Assembly (NCBI GenBank): GCA_019351975.1
Contig: JABBOG010000005.1
Span: 1 to 64,000 of the forward strand
Origin: Acidobacteriota bacterium
GTDB lineage: Bacteria > Acidobacteriota > Terriglobia > Terriglobales > Acidobacteriaceae
Direction of reading: 5' to 3'
Length of the DNA: 64,000 bases
Shown: positions 8,209 through 16,887 of the stretch, one piece after another
Layout of the letters: the number at the start of each line of letters is the position of its first letter
How positions within the stretch are numbered: position 1 is the stretch's first letter
The notes under the pieces: model-generated
The model's input: only the letters and a program-made list of their open reading frames with translations
Databases searched by the model: none
Told to the model about the DNA's origin: nothing
Position numbers and translations under genes: made by a program

Positions 8209-8780
8209 CCAGCATCCCCACCCTTCACCGCATAAAAGCTCAGCACCGCATCCCCCTGCTCCAGCACGCGCGTCCGCTCCAGCACCGAGTACCTCACCTC
8301 CAGCGGCTGCTTCCGCCCATGCTCCGCGACCACCACTGCCCCATCCGCGAGCACCGCAGCGTGGTTCCGCGCCAGAAACTTCAGCGTCGCCTCATACTCC
8401 TCTGCTTCGCTATACGGCGGGTCCAGAAACACAATCTCCGCCGCGCGCTGCTTCTCTGCCAGCGAGTTCAGCAGCTTCGCCACGCTGCGGTCCTCCAGCG
8501 CGAACCCGCCTGCAACCTTCAGCGCCGCAAGGTTCGCGCGGATCGCCGCCACCGCTGGCCGCGCACTCTCCGCAAACCACACAAACTCCGCTCCCCTGCT
8601 GATCGCCTCAATCCCCACCGCGCCCGAACCAGCATATAAGTCCACAAACCGCGCTCCCTCCACCCTCGGCCCGAGCACGTTGAACAGCGTCTCCCTCAGC
8701 CTGTCACTCGTCGGCCGCGTCGCATCCCCCCGCGGAGCCTGCAACAACCTCGACCGAAACTCCCCGCCAATCACTCGCAT
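8205..8780 (-). CDS. rsmD: 16S rRNA (guanine966-N2)-methyltransferase RsmD
   Basis: SAM-dependent methylation of G966 in 16S rRNA of the small subunit. Marks: MRVIGGEFRSR...RPTSDRLRETLFNVL at the N terminus, the SAM loop FVDLYAGSGAVGIEAISRGA, and the N6/N2-methyltransferase motif DPPY (IVFLDPPYSEAEEY). Its 191 residues match the family length. It is divergent from the S2P-like gene with about 100 bases between starts. Confidence 0.93.
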   Translation of the reverse strand: MRVIGGEFRSRLLQAPRGDATRPTSDRLRETLFNVLGPRVEGARFVDLYAGSGAVGIEAISRGAEFVWFAESARPAVAAIRANLAALKVAGGFALEDRSVAKLLNSLAEKQRAAEIVFLDPPYSEAEEYEATLKFLARNHAAVLADGAVVVAEHGRKQPLEVRYSVLERTRVLEQGDAVLSFYAVKGGDAG

Positions 8781-8878
8781 CGTTCAAGGATAACGTGCAA
8801 TGTATCGTGCTCATACGCAGTCCCTCCATTCGGCCACGTCCTTACTTTCGCCGTCCGCGCAGGACCTACAATAGACGC

Positions 8879-10012
8879 ATGCTTCGCTCGTCCATCTCCC
8901 TCGGCAGGTTCATGAACGTTGACCTCCGCGTCCACATCTCCTTCGTCCTGCTTCTCGCGCTCTCCATCGGCTTCTCCGTCGTCACCGACGGCGAGATCAC
9001 CCGCGGCGTCGCTCTCTGGCTCGCCATGTGCGCTGCCGTTCTCGTTCGCGAGATCGCCCGCGCCATCGCCGCCACCTACGTCGGCCTCCGCCTTCGCGCG
9101 CTCTTTCTGTTGCCAGTCGGCGGCCTCATGGCCTTTTCCACCACCGCAAAGGGGCCCACGCCCGACGCCAGCACCCGCCTGCTGATGCTCACCGGCCCCA
9201 TTGCAAACTTCGCCGTCGGCCTGCTTCTCCTCGGCACCAGCTACGCCCTGGTCCCGCAGGTCTCGCTCATCGCGCAGCCTTGGATCTCCACCACCCACAT
9301 CCTCCGCAGCATGGTCTGGATGCAGCTCATCCTCGGCATGGTCAGTCTTCTGCCAATGCCCGGCCTGCCCTCGCAGACCGTCACCTCCGACCCACCCGCA
9401 AGCGCCAAGCCTTCCAAATCCGGCCTCGGCAAGTTCATGCCAGTGCCCAGCTTCAGCATCGGCACGGCGCTCGCCATCGCCATGATCATCGCCGGCTTCG
9501 TCCTCATGAATCTCTGGCTGGTCGTCCTCGGCGGCTTCATGATGCTCGGCGCGCAGCTCTCCAGCGCCCACACCGTCTCCAGTTCCGACGCTGAAACCAT
9601 CCTCGTCCGCGAAGTCATGCTCACTGAGTACACCCTCCTCTCCAGCTCCGACACCCTGCAAGGCGCGCTCGACCGCTCCACGCACAGCGCGCAGGACGTC
9701 TTCCCCGTGGTCCGCGGCGACCGCCTCGTCGGCTCCATCGCCCGCCAGACCATCGCCCACCGCCTCCTCACCGACGGCGACAGCTACCTCCAGGGCATCA
9801 TGACCCGCAGCCTCCAGCTCGCCAGCCCCACCGACAAGCTCGTCCAGGCCCTCAGCCGCGCCGCCTCCCTCGGCGCCAGCGAGTTCATCCCCGTCGTCGA
9901 AGACGGCGCCATGATCGGTATCCTCACGCCCCAGAGCCTCTCCCGCGCCGTCCAGCAGATCAAACTCACCCGCCTCGCTCCCACCCAATCCCGCGAGTAC
10001 CCCCGTGACTGA
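8879..10012 (+). CDS. Degenerate site-2-protease (M50) membrane protein with CBS pair
   Basis: 377 residues. The N-terminal half has the M50 layout: helix SFVLLLALSIGF, the motif-I helix, GLRLRALFLLPVGGLMAF, then a helix pair and a motif-III helix. The zinc-binding HExxH is replaced by R57-E58-I-A-R61 (LVREIARAI), and the usual NxxPxxPLDGG is replaced by LLPMPGLPSQ (158-166), so zinc ligands are missing at both sites. Residues ~240-355 form a CBS pair (VREVML, FPVVRGDRLVGSI, FIPVVEDGAMIGIL). The ATG at 8879 is chosen because it starts the conserved domain and has AGGA upstream; an ATG-less extension from 8795 is unlikely. Overlaps the rsmI start. Probably a nucleotide-sensing, non-proteolytic membrane protein. 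Confidence 0.8.
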   Translation: MLRSSISLGRFMNVDLRVHISFVLLLALSIGFSVVTDGEITRGVALWLAMCAAVLVREIARAIAATYVGLRLRALFLLPVGGLMAFSTTAKGPTPDASTRLLMLTGPIANFAVGLLLLGTSYALVPQVSLIAQPWISTTHILRSMVWMQLILGMVSLLPMPGLPSQTVTSDPPASAKPSKSGLGKFMPVPSFSIGTALAIAMIIAGFVLMNLWLVVLGGFMMLGAQLSSAHTVSSSDAETILVREVMLTEYTLLSSSDTLQGALDRSTHSAQDVFPVVRGDRLVGSIARQTIAHRLLTDGDSYLQGIMTRSLQLASPTDKLVQALSRAASLGASEFIPVVEDGAMIGILTPQSLSRAVQQIKLTRLAPTQSREYPRD

Positions 10013-11171
10013 CGATCCATCCAACGCACAACCAGCACATCCGAACAGCCTGTCATCTCAACCGGAGCGCAGCGCAGTGGAGAGACCCGCAGCTCCCACC
10101 CCAGATGACCCCATCCACCCACTCGAAAAAGACTTCTCCACCGAAGAAGACTTCCTTCAGCCGGTCGTTGAGCCTCGTTTTGAAGGGGATCGGCTTCAGC
10201 CCATCCATCCCACCTACCCGGCAGCAGCGGCTTCAGCCCCGTTCGGAACCCGCTCCCACGACCGCCCGCTCGCTCCCGGCCTCTACCTCGTCGCCACACC
10301 CATCGGCAACCTCGAAGACATCACCCTCCGCGCCCTCCGCGTCCTCCGCTCCGTCGACCGCATCGCCTGCGAAGACACGCGCCAGACCTCCAAGCTCCTC
10401 GGCCACTTCGGCATCCGCACCCCCACCGTCAGCTATCACGCCCACAACGAGAACTCCCGCGCCAGCGAGCTGATCGACGCCCTCAAAGCCGGTGGCCGCA
10501 TCGCCGTCGTCTCCGACGCAGGCATGCCCGGCATCGCCGACCCCGGTGCCACCATCGCCGCCGAAGCCATCGCCGCCGGCGTCACCGTCTTTCCCATCCC
10601 CGGCGCAAACGCCGCCCTCAGCGCCCTCATCGCCAGCGGCCTCAACGCCGAACGCTTCACCTTCCACGGCTTCCTCCCCTCCAAAGAAGGCCAGCGCCGC
10701 TCCACCCTCGAAGCCCTCGCACAGGCACGCGCGGCCCATAGCTCGCCTCTGAGACATGCGATCGACGCCACTCCAACCACCCACATCTTCTACGAAACCC
10801 CGCACCGCATCCTCGACGCCCTCGCCGACATCGTCGCCACCTTCGGCCCGCACCATCGCATCGCCCTCGCCCGCGAACTCACCAAGCTCCACGAAGAGTT
10901 CCTCCGCGGCACCGCCGCCGATCTCCTCGCCAGCCTCCGCGCCCGCCCCTCCATTCGCGGCGAGATGGTCCTCCTCATCGACGACGCCCCCGCCATCGCC
11001 GCGTCCGACCCCAACACCAAACCCATCACCCTCGCCGAAGAGGTCGCCACTCTCATCCGCACCGAATCCCTCTCCGAAAAAGACGCCCTGAAACGCGTCG
11101 CCAAATCCCGCAGCATCAGCAAAAGCGAAGCCTACCGCGAACTCCAACGCTCCCCTTCCCACAAACGCTGA
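10005..11171 (+). CDS. rsmI: 16S rRNA (cytidine1402-2'-O)-methyltransferase with repeat-derived N-terminal extension
   Basis: Tetrapyrrole-methylase-fold enzyme that methylates C1402 of 16S rRNA. The core begins at about residue 92 with GLYLVATPIGNLEDITLRAL and continues through CEDTRQTSKLL, SYHAHNEN, VVSDAGMPGIADPG, PIPGANAALSALIASGL, FYETPHR and ALARELTKLHEEFLRG. The first ~91 residues are extra. No ATG lies in frame before the core, so translation must start inside the extension: the GTG at 10005 (overlapping the upstream stop) or the GTG at 10077. Bases 10048-10092 and 10176-10257 of this extension are copies of dispersed repeats. Core confidence is high. Confidence 0.92.
   Translation: MTDDPSNAQPAHPNSLSSQPERSAVERPAAPTPDDPIHPLEKDFSTEEDFLQPVVEPRFEGDRLQPIHPTYPAAAASAPFGTRSHDRPLAPGLYLVATPIGNLEDITLRALRVLRSVDRIACEDTRQTSKLLGHFGIRTPTVSYHAHNENSRASELIDALKAGGRIAVVSDAGMPGIADPGATIAAEAIAAGVTVFPIPGANAALSALIASGLNAERFTFHGFLPSKEGQRRSTLEALAQARAAHSSPLRHAIDATPTTHIFYETPHRILDALADIVATFGPHHRIALARELTKLHEEFLRGTAADLLASLRARPSIRGEMVLLIDDAPAIAASDPNTKPITLAEEVATLIRTESLSEKDALKRVAKSRSISKSEAYRELQRSPSHKR
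10048..10092 (+). repeat. REP-like repeat (GTCATCTCAACCGGAGCG type) inside rsmI
   Basis: The words GTCATCTCAACCGGAGCG and CAGTGGAGAGACCCGC resemble intergenic repeats of the same type as the one at 4556-4612. Here it is in frame and encodes LSSQPERSAVERPA of the RsmI extension. Confidence 0.5.
10176..10257 (+). repeat. Copy A of paired-hairpin GCTTCAGC repeat, inside rsmI coding sequence
   Basis: Starts CGTTTTGAAGGG, carries GGCTTCAGCC-type words at 10192 and 10229, and ends GTTCGGAACCCGCTCCC. It has the same order as copy B at 11190-11288, but the hairpin arms are decayed. It is translated as part of the RsmI extension. Confidence 0.75.
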
Positions 11172-11189
11172 CCACGCCCCGCACCAATC

Positions 11190-11288
11190 CGTTTTGAAGG
11201 GTACGAGCTTCAGCTCGTACGTCCAATCGCTCAACATCGCAAGCGGCTTCAGCCGCGGAGGTAGCGCTCCCGTTCCGCACCCGCTCCG
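11190..11288 (+). repeat. Copy B of paired-hairpin GCTTCAGC repeat, intergenic
   Basis: Begins CGTTTTGAAGGG. First hairpin: GTACGAGC (11201-11208), loop TTCA, GCTCGTAC (11213-11220). Second hairpin: GCGGC (11243-11247), loop TTCA, GCCGC (11252-11256). Ends GTTCCGCACCCGCTCC. Lies between the convergent rsmI and HEAT-protein genes and may also act as a terminator, although no T-run follows. Confidence 0.8.
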
Positions 11289-11300
11289 CATGACCACTGG

Positions 11301-12386
11301 CTATCGGCACGTCCCATTCAGCAAATCCGCGTTCGACAGAATGACATTCTTCTGTCCGCCATTGATCAAGCGATCAATCTCGCCATCTGAGAGCCCTTCA
11401 ATTCGCCCAAGCATAAAGAGCGAAGGCATAGCATGTCCCAGCAAGCGCCACTGCCCCATCTCCACCAGCGACGCCAGCGCATTGCATCGCAGTTCCTCGA
11501 GCACCCTCGGACTACGAGCCTGGGTAATCTTCAGCAGCAGTAGGCTCGCCTTGTTCCGGTCTGTCCAAATGCCCGAATTCAGCATCGCAACAAACCCACC
11601 CACCGGAATCGAGGCCGCCACAGCCGGACTTGCGCTCGCAAGCACATACAACGCGCGCGTCGCATTGTTCCTTACCTCGGAGTCAGCATCCCTGGTCGCA
11701 TCGTCCAGCGCGGCAATCTGATCCTTCGTTCGAAGGCAATACCCCAGCAGCTCCACCGCCGCCTGACGCTGTTCTACTGACGCGGAACGCTTCGCAACCC
11801 GGCGAATCTCCGCCCCGTGCTCAATCGCATACTGTCGCATCTGTAGCGCAATCTCTCGCACCGTGGGGTCCGTCGGCAGGGCATATCCATGCGCATCATC
11901 TTCGCTGGCATTGCCTGCCTCTACCGCAGCCTTCAGCGCTTCACCAGATCGTCGATAAAGACTTACCACCTCCTTCGGTAGAGCATCATGCCCGATCGGC
12001 GTTGTGTTGTAGATCAGGTGCCCGACCGCCGCATCTCCCAGCCCGACGTAAAACGTCCAGCGTGACTTTGCATCGCAGCAGACGAAACCCACATCCGTCG
12101 GCGGATGACCATCAATCCTCGTAAGTGCCGAGCGCATCGACGCAATCGCAGGATCGACCTGTTCTTCCGTGAACGTATCGCCCGGATCCACCGGTAGCTT
12201 CGCACGCAAGGCTTGTAAATCGGCATTGCCCGTCCCGAAAAAATCAATCCACCCTACCGTAAACTTCTGCGGCGCAGGACTCTGGGCAAGACTCACCTCG
12301 CAGTTCACCAGCCCTGTCGCCACCACCACTACAGCAAGACGGCAAAAGGTGAGCGAAACCAGCGCCTTCCCTAACCGTAGCTTCAC
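11301..12386 (-). CDS. Secreted HEAT-repeat-like hypothetical protein
   Basis: 361 residues from a GTG at 12386, chosen because GAGGAG sits 9 bases upstream and it gives a clean signal peptide (KLRLGKALVSLTFCRLAVVV, cleavage near SLAQ). Residues ~20-150 form an N-terminal domain (FTVGWIDFFGTGNADLQALR) with a CC pair (GFVCCDAKSRWTFYVG). Residues ~190-330 show helical repeats of HEAT/armadillo type (EQRQAAVELLGYC, DSEVRNNATRALYVLAS). The Shine-Dalgarno overlaps the end of the upstream amidase gene, so the two form an operon. Function unknown; probably a periplasmic binding scaffold. Confidence 0.6.
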   Translation of the reverse strand: MKLRLGKALVSLTFCRLAVVVVATGLVNCEVSLAQSPAPQKFTVGWIDFFGTGNADLQALRAKLPVDPGDTFTEEQVDPAIASMRSALTRIDGHPPTDVGFVCCDAKSRWTFYVGLGDAAVGHLIYNTTPIGHDALPKEVVSLYRRSGEALKAAVEAGNASEDDAHGYALPTDPTVREIALQMRQYAIEHGAEIRRVAKRSASVEQRQAAVELLGYCLRTKDQIAALDDATRDADSEVRNNATRALYVLASASPAVAASIPVGGFVAMLNSGIWTDRNKASLLLLKITQARSPRVLEELRCNALASLVEMGQWRLLGHAMPSLFMLGRIEGLSDGEIDRLINGGQKNVILSNADLLNGTCR

Positions 12387-12402
12387 CGTCTTGCTCTCCT
12401 CA

Positions 12403-14292
12403 TCAAAACCCCTTTGGCCGCTCCGCAGCAACGCCAAACGCCGCCTCCATCGCGATCCCAGCGCGCGCAATCACGCCCTCGCCAAACAGCGGCCCGACCA
12501 GCGACACGCCATGCGGCACCCTCCTCGGCGTCGCATACTTCATCGCCGGATGCTCCGGGTCCGGTGCCCAATCGCTGCGTGACTCGCTCACCTCCACAAA
12601 CCCCGCCCGCAGCGTCAGCGACGGCTGCCCCGTAAAGTTCGTAATCACCAGAAACTCATCCCGCAGGCTCGGCACCAGCAGCAGGTCCACGCTCGCCATC
12701 ACCCGCGCCATCTCCAACGCGACCATCCGCCGCAGCCGGTCTGCCTGCACCAAATCCACCGCGCTCAAAAACCGCGACTGCCGAAACGTATTCGGCCAAG
12801 CATCCGGCGTCTGCATCTTCAACTCGTCCACCTGGTGGCTCAACGTCAGCGCCTCAAACGCCGCCGCGCTCTCCGCAAACAAAATAATATTCAGCGAGTC
12901 ATACGGCCAATCCGGCAGGCTCACCGGTACCGGAACCATCCCCAGCTTCTTCACTGTCTGCAGCGCCGACCGGTCCACATCCGTCGCAGGAGCCGACTTC
13001 ATCCACTCCGGAAAGTACCCCACGCGCAGCCCCGCCACACTCTTCGTCGCGTCAAAATTCAGCCCCGCTGCAACGCACGATACGTCCTTCCCGTCCGGCC
13101 CCGCGATCGCCTCCAGCACCAGCATCGTGTCCTCCACCCCACGCGCCATCGGCCCCAGCTTGTCGCACGTCCAGCTCAGCGTCATCGCACCCGTCCGCGG
13201 AACGCGCCCATACGTCGGCCGCAGCCCCGTCACGCCGCAGCGCATACTCGGACTCACAATCGACCCCTGCGTCTCGCTCCCGATCGCAAACCCCACCAGC
13301 CCTGCCGCCACCGCCGCTCCGGGCCCAGCGCTGCTGCCAGACGCCCCCTCATCCAGATTCCACGGATTCTTCGTCTGCCCGCCGAACCACACATCATTCA
13401 GCGCCAGCGCACCCAGGCTCAGCTTCGCCAGAAGCACCGCCCCGGCATCGTTCAACCGCTTCGTCACCGTCGCGTCCTCCATAGGGATGCGCTTTTCATA
13501 CGGCTCCGCTCCCCACGTCGTCCGAATCCCCGCCGTATCCAGCAAATCCTTCGCACCCCACGGAATCCCATGCAGCGGCCCCCGATACTTCCCTGCCGCA
13601 ATCTCCGCGTCCGCCGCGCGCGCCTGCTCCAGCGCATGGTCTGCCGTCAGCGTGATCACGCAGTTCAGCACCTTCGTATGCTTCTCCAGCCGCGCCAGAT
13701 AAATCTTCGTCAGCCGCTCCGACGTAATCTGCCTCAATAAAATCCAGTCCGACAACTGCGTCACCGGCGCATAAGCAATGTCTTCGTCACTCCCAGGCAG
13801 AGGCTCAACCCCACGCGGACCCGGACCCACACTCCCCCGAAGAACTGTTCGATCGCTTGCCTCCGCCTTCGTTTCAACAGCCGTACCTTCCGCCCCCTGC
13901 GCAATCGGCATCATCGGATTCCACACCGTCGCGGGCGCAATCCCCTCTGGAATCGGCAGCTTCCTCGGCCCCACCCGCCGCTCGTATACCGCCGCCATTG
14001 ATTGCCGCCAGTTCCCCGCAGCCTCCGCCATATCCTTCGGCGACATCTCAACCTGCACCAGCTTCTCGGCCTCTTTGAACGTTCCCGCCGTTACCTCAGG
14101 CCCCGTCGCTGGTGCCGTCCCAAACGCCCCCGGAGCGCCCGGCACCGCCTGCGGTCCACCCATCATCTCCGGCGCCGCCTGCGCCTGCGTTCCAGTCGAA
14201 GCTTGCTCCGCTCCCGCCACCTTCGTCGCCACCATCGCCCCCACCATCCCCATCGATCCCTTCGCCAAAAACTCCCTCCGCGAACGCGCCAT
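12403..14292 (-). CDS. Tat-exported amidase (amidase-signature family)
   Basis: Hydrolyses amide bonds with a Ser-cisSer-Lys triad; located in the periplasm by a twin-arginine signal (ARSRREFLAKGS). The ATG at 14292 is preferred: GGAGG lies 6 bases upstream, whereas the ATG at 14298 touches it. Residues ~30-190 are a long linker and N-terminal domain without clear family. The amidase domain starts near ERLTKIYLARLEKHTK. Visible catalytic parts: Lys in PLHGIPWGAKDLLDT, the first Ser region EGASGSSAGPGAAVAAGL, and the nucleophile region AIGSETQGSIVSPS. The substrate is unknown; the family ranges from acyl amides to GatA. At 629 residues it is longer than typical because of the N-terminal region. 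Confidence 0.85.
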   Translation of the reverse strand: MARSRREFLAKGSMGMVGAMVATKVAGAEQASTGTQAQAAPEMMGGPQAVPGAPGAFGTAPATGPEVTAGTFKEAEKLVQVEMSPKDMAEAAGNWRQSMAAVYERRVGPRKLPIPEGIAPATVWNPMMPIAQGAEGTAVETKAEASDRTVLRGSVGPGPRGVEPLPGSDEDIAYAPVTQLSDWILLRQITSERLTKIYLARLEKHTKVLNCVITLTADHALEQARAADAEIAAGKYRGPLHGIPWGAKDLLDTAGIRTTWGAEPYEKRIPMEDATVTKRLNDAGAVLLAKLSLGALALNDVWFGGQTKNPWNLDEGASGSSAGPGAAVAAGLVGFAIGSETQGSIVSPSMRCGVTGLRPTYGRVPRTGAMTLSWTCDKLGPMARGVEDTMLVLEAIAGPDGKDVSCVAAGLNFDATKSVAGLRVGYFPEWMKSAPATDVDRSALQTVKKLGMVPVPVSLPDWPYDSLNIILFAESAAAFEALTLSHQVDELKMQTPDAWPNTFRQSRFLSAVDLVQADRLRRMVALEMARVMASVDLLLVPSLRDEFLVITNFTGQPSLTLRAGFVEVSESRSDWAPDPEHPAMKYATPRRVPHGVSLVGPLFGEGVIARAGIAMEAAFGVAAERPKGF

Positions 14293-14397
14293 TCCCATCC
14301 TCCAGTACCTAATTTCAATCAAATCCAGTGCTGCTAGATATATCACCCCGCCCGTTTCCCACCAGCGCAACGAGTCAAAAACCACACAGCAGCCACA

Positions 14398-15432
14398 CTA
14401 CTGACGCCTTAACTGCCCCACCCGCTCCACAATCTTCGCCACCTGCGCGTCGTTGCTGTAACCGTCCCGCACCGCGCGCTCTCGCCCCGCGCGCGCAACC
14501 CGCTCCCGCGCCGCCTCATCCGGCAGATACTGCCGAATCTTCGCCGCGCACTCCTCAAACCCCGTAAAGAACACGGCCTCTTCGCCATCCACAAACCGCG
14601 CATCATGGCCTGCCGACCGCTCCGCCAGCAGAAATCCACCGCACGCTGCAATCTCAAAGCTTTTATGCACAAACTCATCCTGATTCGAGTGCGTGATAAA
14701 GCTCAGGTTAATCTTCGACCGCCAGATAGCCTCGCGATACTCCCGCCCATACAGCTCCGATCCCGTATACAGCGCCCTCGCCGCCTCCGCATCCAACCGC
14801 TCCTTCCACATCCGATCCCCAGAGATCACCACAGGAAACCCACATTCTCTCCACAGCCTCGTCAAAAACGCTGGCCGGTCGTCATACGACGTCCCGATGA
14901 ACGACACGCCCCGGTCTCTGTCGCGGTCGCTCCACGGCCCTTCGACCGGAAAATGGATCGTCGGCTCATACGCCGTCTGGATCTTGATCACATCCCGCGC
15001 ACCACGCTCCCTATAGTCTGCGATGTTCTTGTCCCGCTGCACCACATGCAGATCGAAGTGCGGAATGTCCTTCATATACAGCCGCCAGCCCGGATCACGC
15101 CTCGGCCCAAACGCGTTGTCGATCATATAACTCACCGACGCCACACCCATCACTCGCAGCCGATCCAGCGTCTCTGGCCACAGCCCCAGCAGCTTGTCCG
15201 CCCAGAAAACATCTGGCCGCTCACGCTCCGCCACCGCCAGAATATCCCGGTTCAGCCGCACCAACCACGGCCCCATCTGCGCCCGATGCACCACCTTCCG
15301 CAGCAGCGCGCTCTCCGGCTGATACTCCAGACAGTTCAGCCGCACAACCGTATGCCCCAGCCGCTCCAGCGCCCACGCCCTGTACTGCGCCGAATCGTTC
15401 GCCGACAGCTGCGACGCATACAAGATCTTCAA
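14398..15432 (-). CDS. CgeB-type glycosyltransferase
   Basis: 344 residues resembling the CgeB/Glyco_trans_1_2 group of GT-B glycosyltransferases, which glycosylate surface or spore polymers. The N-terminal Rossmann half starts MKILYASQLSANDSAQYRAW. The C-terminal half holds GVSFIGTSYDDRPAF, the sugar-nucleotide region YREAIWRSKINLSFI, and FVHKSFEIAACGGFLLAE, which is the usual E-x7-E-like block of this group. It stands between the amidase and the MgtE-like gene on the same strand, with about 100-base and 36-base gaps. The acceptor is unknown. Confidence 0.75.
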   Translation of the reverse strand: MKILYASQLSANDSAQYRAWALERLGHTVVRLNCLEYQPESALLRKVVHRAQMGPWLVRLNRDILAVAERERPDVFWADKLLGLWPETLDRLRVMGVASVSYMIDNAFGPRRDPGWRLYMKDIPHFDLHVVQRDKNIADYRERGARDVIKIQTAYEPTIHFPVEGPWSDRDRDRGVSFIGTSYDDRPAFLTRLWRECGFPVVISGDRMWKERLDAEAARALYTGSELYGREYREAIWRSKINLSFITHSNQDEFVHKSFEIAACGGFLLAERSAGHDARFVDGEEAVFFTGFEECAAKIRQYLPDEAARERVARAGRERAVRDGYSNDAQVAKIVERVGQLRRQ

Positions 15433-15468
15433 CCCGCCACCCCGTTCGCCCTGCCCTCGGCGCGCACC

Positions 15469-16764
15469 TTACTTCTCCCGCAACTGCGCAATCACCTGCT
15501 CCGCGTGGATCGCCCCCGCAACCCGTCCGTGATGGTCCACCACCGGCAGCGACCGCAGGTTGTACTTGTCAAACAGCTCCGCCACATACTTGTCATCCGC
15601 ATCCAGCGAGCAGTGCACGTTATGCCCCTCCGACAGCGTCTCCAGCACCGTCGCCGGAGTCGCCAGAAGCAGCCTTGGCAGCATCACCACGCCAACCAGC
15701 TTCTCGTTCTCCCCCAGCAGATAAACCTCTGTAATCGTATCCGGATCGCCCTCAAAGCTTCGCAGCCGCTCCACAGCGTCGGCCACCGTTGCATCCTTCG
15801 GCGCGCTCACAAAATCCGTGGTCATCCGGCCAGCAGCGGAATCCGCCGAAAACTCCAGCAGCTCCTCCACATCCTGCCGCTCCTCCGGCTCCATCTCCTC
15901 CAGAATCGCCTCGGACTCCTCGTCCGTCATCTCCGACAGCACATCCGCCGCCGCGCCCGGGTCCATCTCCTCCAGAATGTCCGCCGCCCGCTCCGAGTCC
16001 AGCCCCTGCAGCAGCGCCTTCTGCATCTTCGGATCGACTTCCTCCAGCGTCTCCGCCGCCGTCTCCTCCGGCAGACTCGCAAACACCGCCTCGCGCTCAC
16101 CCGGAGCCAGATCCTCCAGAATGTCCGCAATGTCCGACGGGTGCAGCTTCGCCAACCGCTGCTGCCCAATCTTCAGCCTTACCCTGCGCGCCGGATCGCG
16201 CTCAATCAGGTCCACGCACGACCACGGAATCACATGCGATTTGAACCTCTCCGCCACACCATCCACAGCCATCACCGGCAGCCCCTTCAGCAGCCGCCGC
16301 AGCGCTCCACGATTTCCAACCTCAACTTCCACCACCCGCAGTCCCGCCGCGCCCACTTCTCCGTTCCCATTCCCCGACGCCTTCTCCCACGCCAGATTCA
16401 CGTCATTCACGCGCACCACCTTGCGCCCGTCCACGTCGATGATCTGCTGATCCATCAGGTCGTAATCCAGCAGCAGAAAATCGTTCTTCTCCGCATACAT
16501 GCGCGGCGCAGTCTTTGCCCGCAGCGCCTTGCCTCGCTCCTCCGGCCAAATCACCTCATGTACCGGAAGCATCGCCCTGTCCGCCTTCTTTCCACCCTTC
16601 GGACGCAACACCAGCGCCGCCACATGCGTCTGGTCCTTCGACACGTCCACTGCAAACTCCTGCACCCGCCCGCAGACCTTCCCGTCCGCGTCCAGAACGC
16701 TCCGCCCCACCAGCGCAGACACGCTCGTCTCCATCGTCACCGGCACTGTCAGCAATTCATTCAT
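15469..16764 (-). CDS. Soluble PRC-barrel / MgtE-N / CBS protein, putative Mg2+ sensor partner of the Nramp-like transporter
   Basis: 431 residues with no transmembrane helix. Order: PRC-barrel (SALVGRSVLDADGKVCGRVQ and a second barrel-like half to ~200), MgtE intracellular N domain (LAKLHPSDIADILEDLAPGE...LPEETAAETLEEVDP...AADILEEMDPGAAADVLSEM), then a CBS pair (MTTDFVSAPKDATVADAVE; LRSLPVVDHHGRVAG). In the MgtE channel, the N and CBS domains bind Mg2+ and close the pore; here the pore domain is absent. The gene directly follows the Nramp-type transporter (123 bases) on the same strand, suggesting regulation in trans. The ATG at 16764 is taken; the longer frame from 16839 has no support. Domain calls are firm; the sensor role is inference. 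Confidence 0.82.
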   Translation of the reverse strand: MNELLTVPVTMETSVSALVGRSVLDADGKVCGRVQEFAVDVSKDQTHVAALVLRPKGGKKADRAMLPVHEVIWPEERGKALRAKTAPRMYAEKNDFLLLDYDLMDQQIIDVDGRKVVRVNDVNLAWEKASGNGNGEVGAAGLRVVEVEVGNRGALRRLLKGLPVMAVDGVAERFKSHVIPWSCVDLIERDPARRVRLKIGQQRLAKLHPSDIADILEDLAPGEREAVFASLPEETAAETLEEVDPKMQKALLQGLDSERAADILEEMDPGAAADVLSEMTDEESEAILEEMEPEERQDVEELLEFSADSAAGRMTTDFVSAPKDATVADAVERLRSFEGDPDTITEVYLLGENEKLVGVVMLPRLLLATPATVLETLSEGHNVHCSLDADDKYVAELFDKYNLRSLPVVDHHGRVAGAIHAEQVIAQLREK

Positions 16765-16887
16765 GGTTTCACTTACTAACCTAACCCATTCGATGCAGAT
16801 CCGCCCAAATCCATCTAGCCCACGCCAACATCGGTCCACCGCACCAGCAGCCCATCTCTCCCGCAGCGCCGTGCAGTTCCCAAGCCG

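Noticed and set aside
7134-8639. A 501-codon + strand frame over thiL, its partner and rsmD
   Set aside because: Crosses three real genes in another frame, is Pro/Arg/His-rich and has no recognisable fold.
8771-10024. A 417-codon minus-strand open frame, acidic and Gly-rich
   Set aside because: Antisense shadow of the degenerate S2P-CBS gene, whose domains are unmistakable; no motif in the shadow.
14605-16779. A 724-codon + strand open frame rich in Arg, His, Gln and Leu
   Set aside because: It is antisense to the glycosyltransferase and MgtE-N/CBS genes, has no domain, and its composition is what high-GC antisense frames give.
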